From positions 1 through 64,000 of the forward strand of contig JADLAB010000163.1 in NCBI GenBank assembly GCA_020848455.1: DNA of 64,000 nucleotides, in the 5' to 3' direction. This document shows, piece by piece, positions 58,969 to 64,000 of the stretch. The translations under genes and the position numbers were made by a program. The number at the start of each line of letters is the position of its first letter. Within the stretch, counting starts at the first letter, position 1. The stretch is from Polyangiaceae bacterium. GTDB lineage: Bacteria; Myxococcota_A; Polyangia; Polyangiales; Polyangiaceae. The notes under the pieces were generated by a model. It saw only the letters and a list, made by a program, of their open reading frames with translations, searched no databases and was not told the origin of the DNA.

Positions 58969-59925
58969 ATGACCCGTCGATCCGGCGCCGCCCCGTTCGC
59001 GCTCGCCCTCGCCCTCGCGCTCGCCTCGGGCGTCGCCGCCGCCGCGCCTCCGTCGAGCCCACCGCCCTGGCTCGACGCGCAGGGCGCCGCCGAGCTCGGC
59101 GCGGGGCGCCCGCTCGTCGTGCTCGTCGTGGTGCCGCTCTGCGACGAGCGGCTCATCGCGTGCGGGTCGCGCGCCTTCGGCGATCCGGTGCGGCTCGCGA
59201 CGAACCTCTACTGGGGCGCGCTCTACGGGGCGCGGCGCTTCTTCGAGCGCCCGACCAGCGCCTACCGGCCCGTGTCGCGCTTCACGGCGCCCGTGGCGCC
59301 GGCGACCGAGCCGCGCCCGGCCGAGCTCGGAGCGTGGCTCGCGTCGGGCGCGCCGGCGCCGGGCGAGGACGCCGTCCTCGAGCGGGCGATCTACCGGCGC
59401 GAGGTCGACGCCGCTCCCTTCGGCCTCGCGGCCGGCGGCCGGGTCGAGCAGATCGTCGTGCTCGAGGCGGTGCGGGGCGACGCCATCGATGCCGCGCTCG
59501 CGCGCTTCTACGCGCTCGCCGAGGGTGGCGGCACCGTCGCCTTCGAGGACGCCGGCCGCGTGCGGCGCGAGCGCGTCCACGTCGCGGGTTACGCCGGGCA
59601 CAATCGCCTGATGGACGGGGTGGCGCTCCCGGCGTCCGCGGGCCGCACGCCGGGTGCCGCTCTGCCGTCCTTCGTGCTCGCGTGCGCGTCGGAGCCCTAC
59701 TTCGCGGCGCCGCTCGCGAGCGCCGGCTCGCGCGCCCTGTTGCTCACCCGGACGCTCATGGCCCCGGAGGGCTACGTCATCGAGGCGACGGTGGACGCGC
59801 TCGGCCGCGGCGCCGCCGAGCCCGAGATCCGCGCCGCGGCGGTGGCGGCCTACGCGCGCTGGCAGAGCCTCGCTCCCGCCGTGGCCGAGAGCGTGTTCGC
59901 ACGGCCGGCGCCGCCCGCGCCCTGA
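58969..59925 (+). CDS. Exported protein of unknown function
   Basis: The ATG at 58969 gives 318 aa with a cleavable signal (FALALALALASGVAAAAPP). The mature part has ELGAGRPLVVLVVVPLCDERLIACGSRAFGD, AVLERAIYRREVDAAPFG, VEQIVVLEAVRGDAIDAALARFYAL, VHVAGYAGHNRLMDG and FVLACASEPYFAAPL. The strand-helix rhythm and the Cys pairs are regular, but I know no matching family. It is probably periplasmic. No operon partners. Confidence 0.7.
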   Translation: MTRRSGAAPFALALALALASGVAAAAPPSSPPPWLDAQGAAELGAGRPLVVLVVVPLCDERLIACGSRAFGDPVRLATNLYWGALYGARRFFERPTSAYRPVSRFTAPVAPATEPRPAELGAWLASGAPAPGEDAVLERAIYRREVDAAPFGLAAGGRVEQIVVLEAVRGDAIDAALARFYALAEGGGTVAFEDAGRVRRERVHVAGYAGHNRLMDGVALPASAGRTPGAALPSFVLACASEPYFAAPLASAGSRALLLTRTLMAPEGYVIEATVDALGRGAAEPEIRAAAVAAYARWQSLAPAVAESVFARPAPPAP

Positions 59926-59977
59926 GCGGGTGGCGGGCGCGAAGGAGCGCGGCGCGAGCGGCTCGGTCGCTCGAGGG

Positions 59978-61654
<1,677 letters not shown>

Positions 61655-61686
61655 GGCGCCTTCTTAGCAGGCGCACGCGGCCGGCG

Positions 61687-63402
61687 TCACCCCGGAGCGG
61701 GGCCTGCGACGACGACCTCCGGCGCGCCGGCCGGCACGCCGAGCGCCTTGGCCGCGGCGCTCTTGCGGCGGGCCAGGATGCCGCGCGGCGGCACGCTCGT
61801 CACGCGGTGGGCGCGCGCGCCGGCCCGCTCCAGGATGGCGTTGGCGCACACGAGTCCCGAGCTGTAAGCGGCCTCCATCAGCATCGCCGGGAAGGGCAGA
61901 TCGACCCAGTCGCCCGCGAGGTAGAGCCCCTCGAGGGGCGTGCGGTAGCCCGGGCGGCCGGCACCCATGCCGACGTGGAAGGCGGTGAAGTCGGCCCGCA
62001 CCTCGAGGTGCTCGTGCACGACGTGCATTCCGGCGAGCTCGGGGAAGTAGTGGAACAGATCGTCGAGCAGGGCGCGGCGCACGCGCCCGTCCTCGAGCTC
62101 GTCGGGCAGGGCGTAGCTGTGGAGCTCGAGCACCGCGCCGCGGCCGCGCGCCGCGACCCACGCCGCCGACTCCTGCGTGATGCGGTGGTAGAAGCTCACC
62201 GAGTCGAGCGCCGCGCGCCGCTCGGTGGCGACGAACACCGGCACGTCGGCGCGGGCGTCTCGGTCGACCCAGAGCCGGTAGACCGCGTAACGCTGCGAGG
62301 GCCGGAGGGCTGCGAGCCCGGCGACGAGGTCGGGGGCCCGGCGGGCGAGATCGTCCGAGGCGAGCGCGATGGCACGCGCGCCGACCGAGGTCGTGGCGAG
62401 CACGACGTCGTCGAAGTGCTCGCCGCGGACCGTGAAGCGCCGGCCGTCGTGGCCGATGCGATCGACGGGCGCGCCGAGCTCGATGCGCGCCCCGCGCTCG
62501 CGCAGGTAGTGCGCGATGGGGTCGGTGACGGTGCGCCGGTAGTCGCCCGTCGGGTAGCCGTAGAGCAGGCCGCCGTCGTGGCTCAGGAAGTAGAAGTGGA
62601 AGCTCTTGACGAGCTCCGCCATGCTGAGCCGCGCCTCGTCGGCGAAGAAGGCGCGCGCGAAGGTCGCGAACACGAGGCGCAGGGCCGGTGGGAGCTCGGC
62701 GCGCGCCGCGAAGTCGCGGAACGACGTCTGGTCGAGCGCCGCGAAGGTCGCGTCGCGGTCGTACTCGAGCATGACGCCGAGCTCGTCGCGCGCGCGCGTG
62801 AACAGGACGTCGCGCAGGCGGAAGAGGCCGCGCCGGCGCAGGGCGGCGAGGTTCAAGAGCGGCGTCGGCTCGAGCCCCCGGAAGCTCCACCGGTGGCCGT
62901 CCGCCGCGAGGATGAGGTAGTCGTCGATGCGCGCGAAGTGGCGCCGGACGCCGACGCGGTCGAGGAAGCGGTTGAGGTTGTAGTAGTGATCGAAGAAGGC
63001 GTGAAAGCCGTGCTCGAGCTCGAGCGGCTGGCCGTCCGGCCCCGGGATGCGCAGCGGGGCGATCTTGCCGCCGAGCTCGCGCGAGCCTTCGAACACCACC
63101 ACCTCGACGCCGCGCTCGCACAGGGCAGCCGCGGCCCCGATGCCCGCGAGCCCGCCGCCGACGACGGCGACGCGGCGCGGGGCGGGCGGCACGAGCGGCG
63201 CGTGCGGCTCCGGCGCCGTGACGACGTGCTCGTAGCCTCCGAGGCGCGCCCGGATGCGGCGCGCGAGCCAGCCCGTCGCGGGGCGCGCCGCGCCGCGAGC
63301 CCGGCGCTCGGCGCGGGCTCGGGCGGCGAGCCGTACGGCGAGCGCCACCAGCACGACGGCCAGGGCGCTGGCGAACAGTGCGGCTCCGACGGCCGGCGTC
63401 AC
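61687..63402 (-). CDS. FAD-dependent oxidoreductase (carotenoid desaturase/CrtU-like)
   Basis: The GTG at 63402 overlaps the upstream stop (GTGA) and gives 571 aa. Residues 5-25 are a membrane anchor (GAALFASALAVVLVALAVRL). The FAD Rossmann motif is VAVVGGGLAGIGAAAALCERGVEVVVFE, and ELEHGFHAFFDHYYNLNRFLDR is the CrtI/CrtU-like active-site strand. Later, GLYLAGDWVDLPFPAMLMEAAYSSGLVCA is the second FAD motif. This pattern is seen in the carotenoid beta-ring desaturase/isomerase group, but no other carotenoid genes are near, so the substrate is open. The C-terminus is a basic tail. Confidence 0.82.
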   Translation of the reverse strand: MTPAVGAALFASALAVVLVALAVRLAARARAERRARGAARPATGWLARRIRARLGGYEHVVTAPEPHAPLVPPAPRRVAVVGGGLAGIGAAAALCERGVEVVVFEGSRELGGKIAPLRIPGPDGQPLELEHGFHAFFDHYYNLNRFLDRVGVRRHFARIDDYLILAADGHRWSFRGLEPTPLLNLAALRRRGLFRLRDVLFTRARDELGVMLEYDRDATFAALDQTSFRDFAARAELPPALRLVFATFARAFFADEARLSMAELVKSFHFYFLSHDGGLLYGYPTGDYRRTVTDPIAHYLRERGARIELGAPVDRIGHDGRRFTVRGEHFDDVVLATTSVGARAIALASDDLARRAPDLVAGLAALRPSQRYAVYRLWVDRDARADVPVFVATERRAALDSVSFYHRITQESAAWVAARGRGAVLELHSYALPDELEDGRVRRALLDDLFHYFPELAGMHVVHEHLEVRADFTAFHVGMGAGRPGYRTPLEGLYLAGDWVDLPFPAMLMEAAYSSGLVCANAILERAGARAHRVTSVPPRGILARRKSAAAKALGVPAGAPEVVVAGPAPG

Positions 63403-64000
63403 GGCAGCCACGCTGCCGCGACGCGCCGCGCGGTCCCGCACTTGGCGCCGTCCGCGACCCGCACGAGCCGGAACCAGCTCGCCGAGGCGTCGCTCCGCTG
63501 GGCGGGGGTGCTGCGCAGCCACTCGTTGTCGGTATCGAGCAGGACCTGCTCGTTGTCGAAGGCGACGCGGCCGGCGAAGCTGCCGTCGTCCTGCCGCGCG
63601 CCCGCGAGCTCGGTCCACGTGCGCTGCGCGACGTAGAGCTCTCCCTCGACGAGGCCGCTCACGCGCACGGTCACGCCTGGCTTGCCGTCGCGGTCCTGGT
63701 CGTGGAGCCGCCCGTCGCCGAGCCCGGTCGGCAGGGCGTCCCCCGGCGACTCGAGCAGCGCGCCGACCACCAGCGTCTGTCGCGGCTGCGCGAAGCGGAG
63801 CACGCCGTCGTCGCCGGCTCGCACCACCGCGTCGATGTACGGAGCGGGGAGCGAGCGCTTGAAGGCGTCGGGCAGCGTGGTCGACACCATCGTCGTCCCG
63901 CTGTCGAGGTCGAGCTTGCAGAGCCGCCCCTTGCCCCGCAGCCGGTCGCCGGACTGCACGAGATCGTGGATCGCCACGAGCGCGGTCCTGGCGCGGATCT
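63399..64000 (-). CDS. Unknown protein, N-terminus beyond the window
   Basis: The frame is open from the right edge; a GTG at 63977 is the first visible start but the coding sequence probably continues upstream. The roughly 200 visible residues contain KLDLDSGTTMVSTTLPDAF, PYIDAVVRAGDDGVLRF, HDQDRDGKPGVTVRVSGLVEGELYVAQRTW and end ARRVAAAWLP, a beta-rich pattern like secreted or lipoprotein domains with a Ca-binding-like DQDRDG loop. It overlaps the FAD oxidoreductase start by 4 bp, so it is its co-transcribed partner. Function unknown. Confidence 0.65.
   Translation of the reverse strand, partial: IRARTALVAIHDLVQSGDRLRGKGRLCKLDLDSGTTMVSTTLPDAFKRSLPAPYIDAVVRAGDDGVLRFAQPRQTLVVGALLESPGDALPTGLGDGRLHDQDRDGKPGVTVRVSGLVEGELYVAQRTWTELAGARQDDGSFAGRVAFDNEQVLLDTDNEWLRSTPAQRSDASASWFRLVRVADGAKCGTARRVAAAWLP

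Overview
The window is a very GC-rich, densely coded stretch of a Gram-negative chromosome. Long spurious antisense reading frames, many lipoproteins with low-complexity Ser/Ala/Pro/Gly linkers, a Ser/Thr protein kinase, an RpoH-like sigma factor, a MopE-type repeat lipoprotein and a type VI secretion (T6SS) spike/effector island together suggest a myxobacterium-like member of Myxococcota (Polyangiales-like). This is inferred from gene content and style; there is no rRNA in the window to confirm it.

Layout. 1-4.1 kb: 3'-truncated mutL (runs off the left edge), a small membrane protein, an RpoH-like sigma factor overlapping rsmI by 4 bp. 4.1-6.2 kb: intergenic repeats and a lipoprotein pair. 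6.5-10.8 kb: zinc-ribbon membrane protein, a PAS-degenerate GGDEF-EAL protein, a SIS-domain protein. 11.0-14.7 kb: cytochrome c lipoprotein coupled to a membrane protein, and divergently a NodB-like deacetylase lipoprotein. 14.8-27.4 kb: T6SS island with vgrG1, PAAR protein, DcrB-like (Eag-type) protein, vgrG2 with a C-terminal zincin, a 75-aa candidate immunity protein, a beta-propeller, vgrG3 with an unrecognised C-terminal domain, an unknown 262-aa protein and a Tae4-like amidase. No T6SS sheath, baseplate or membrane-complex genes are present, so the island would depend on an apparatus encoded elsewhere. 27.5-29.2 kb: tRNA-Phe, a MazG-like pyrophosphohydrolase and an HMG-CoA-lyase-like protein.

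29.2-40.3 kb: a DUF4175/peptidase-MA-like/lipoprotein operon on the minus strand and a V4R-like/DUF58/BatA-like operon on the plus strand, separated by two exported proteins whose 3' ends meet at a heptad-repeat hairpin. 40.3-45.2 kb: panB, a transmembrane Ser/Thr kinase, tRNA-Ala(CGC), a Spy/CpxP-like protein with a 63-aa partner, and a tandem universal stress protein. 45.3-57.1 kb: a MopE-repeat lipoprotein, a TerB-like/Coq4-like fusion, then the classic pair of thioester alpha-2-macroglobulin and PBP1C. 57.2-64 kb: zinc alcohol dehydrogenase, a redoxin, an exported protein, EttA, a CrtU/CrtI-like FAD oxidoreductase and a gene running off the right edge.

Translational coupling by ATGA/GTGA overlaps is pervasive and was used to choose many starts. 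The most unusual non-coding feature is a family of intergenic repeats that begin exactly at stop codons. The most interesting coding region is the triple-vgrG island.
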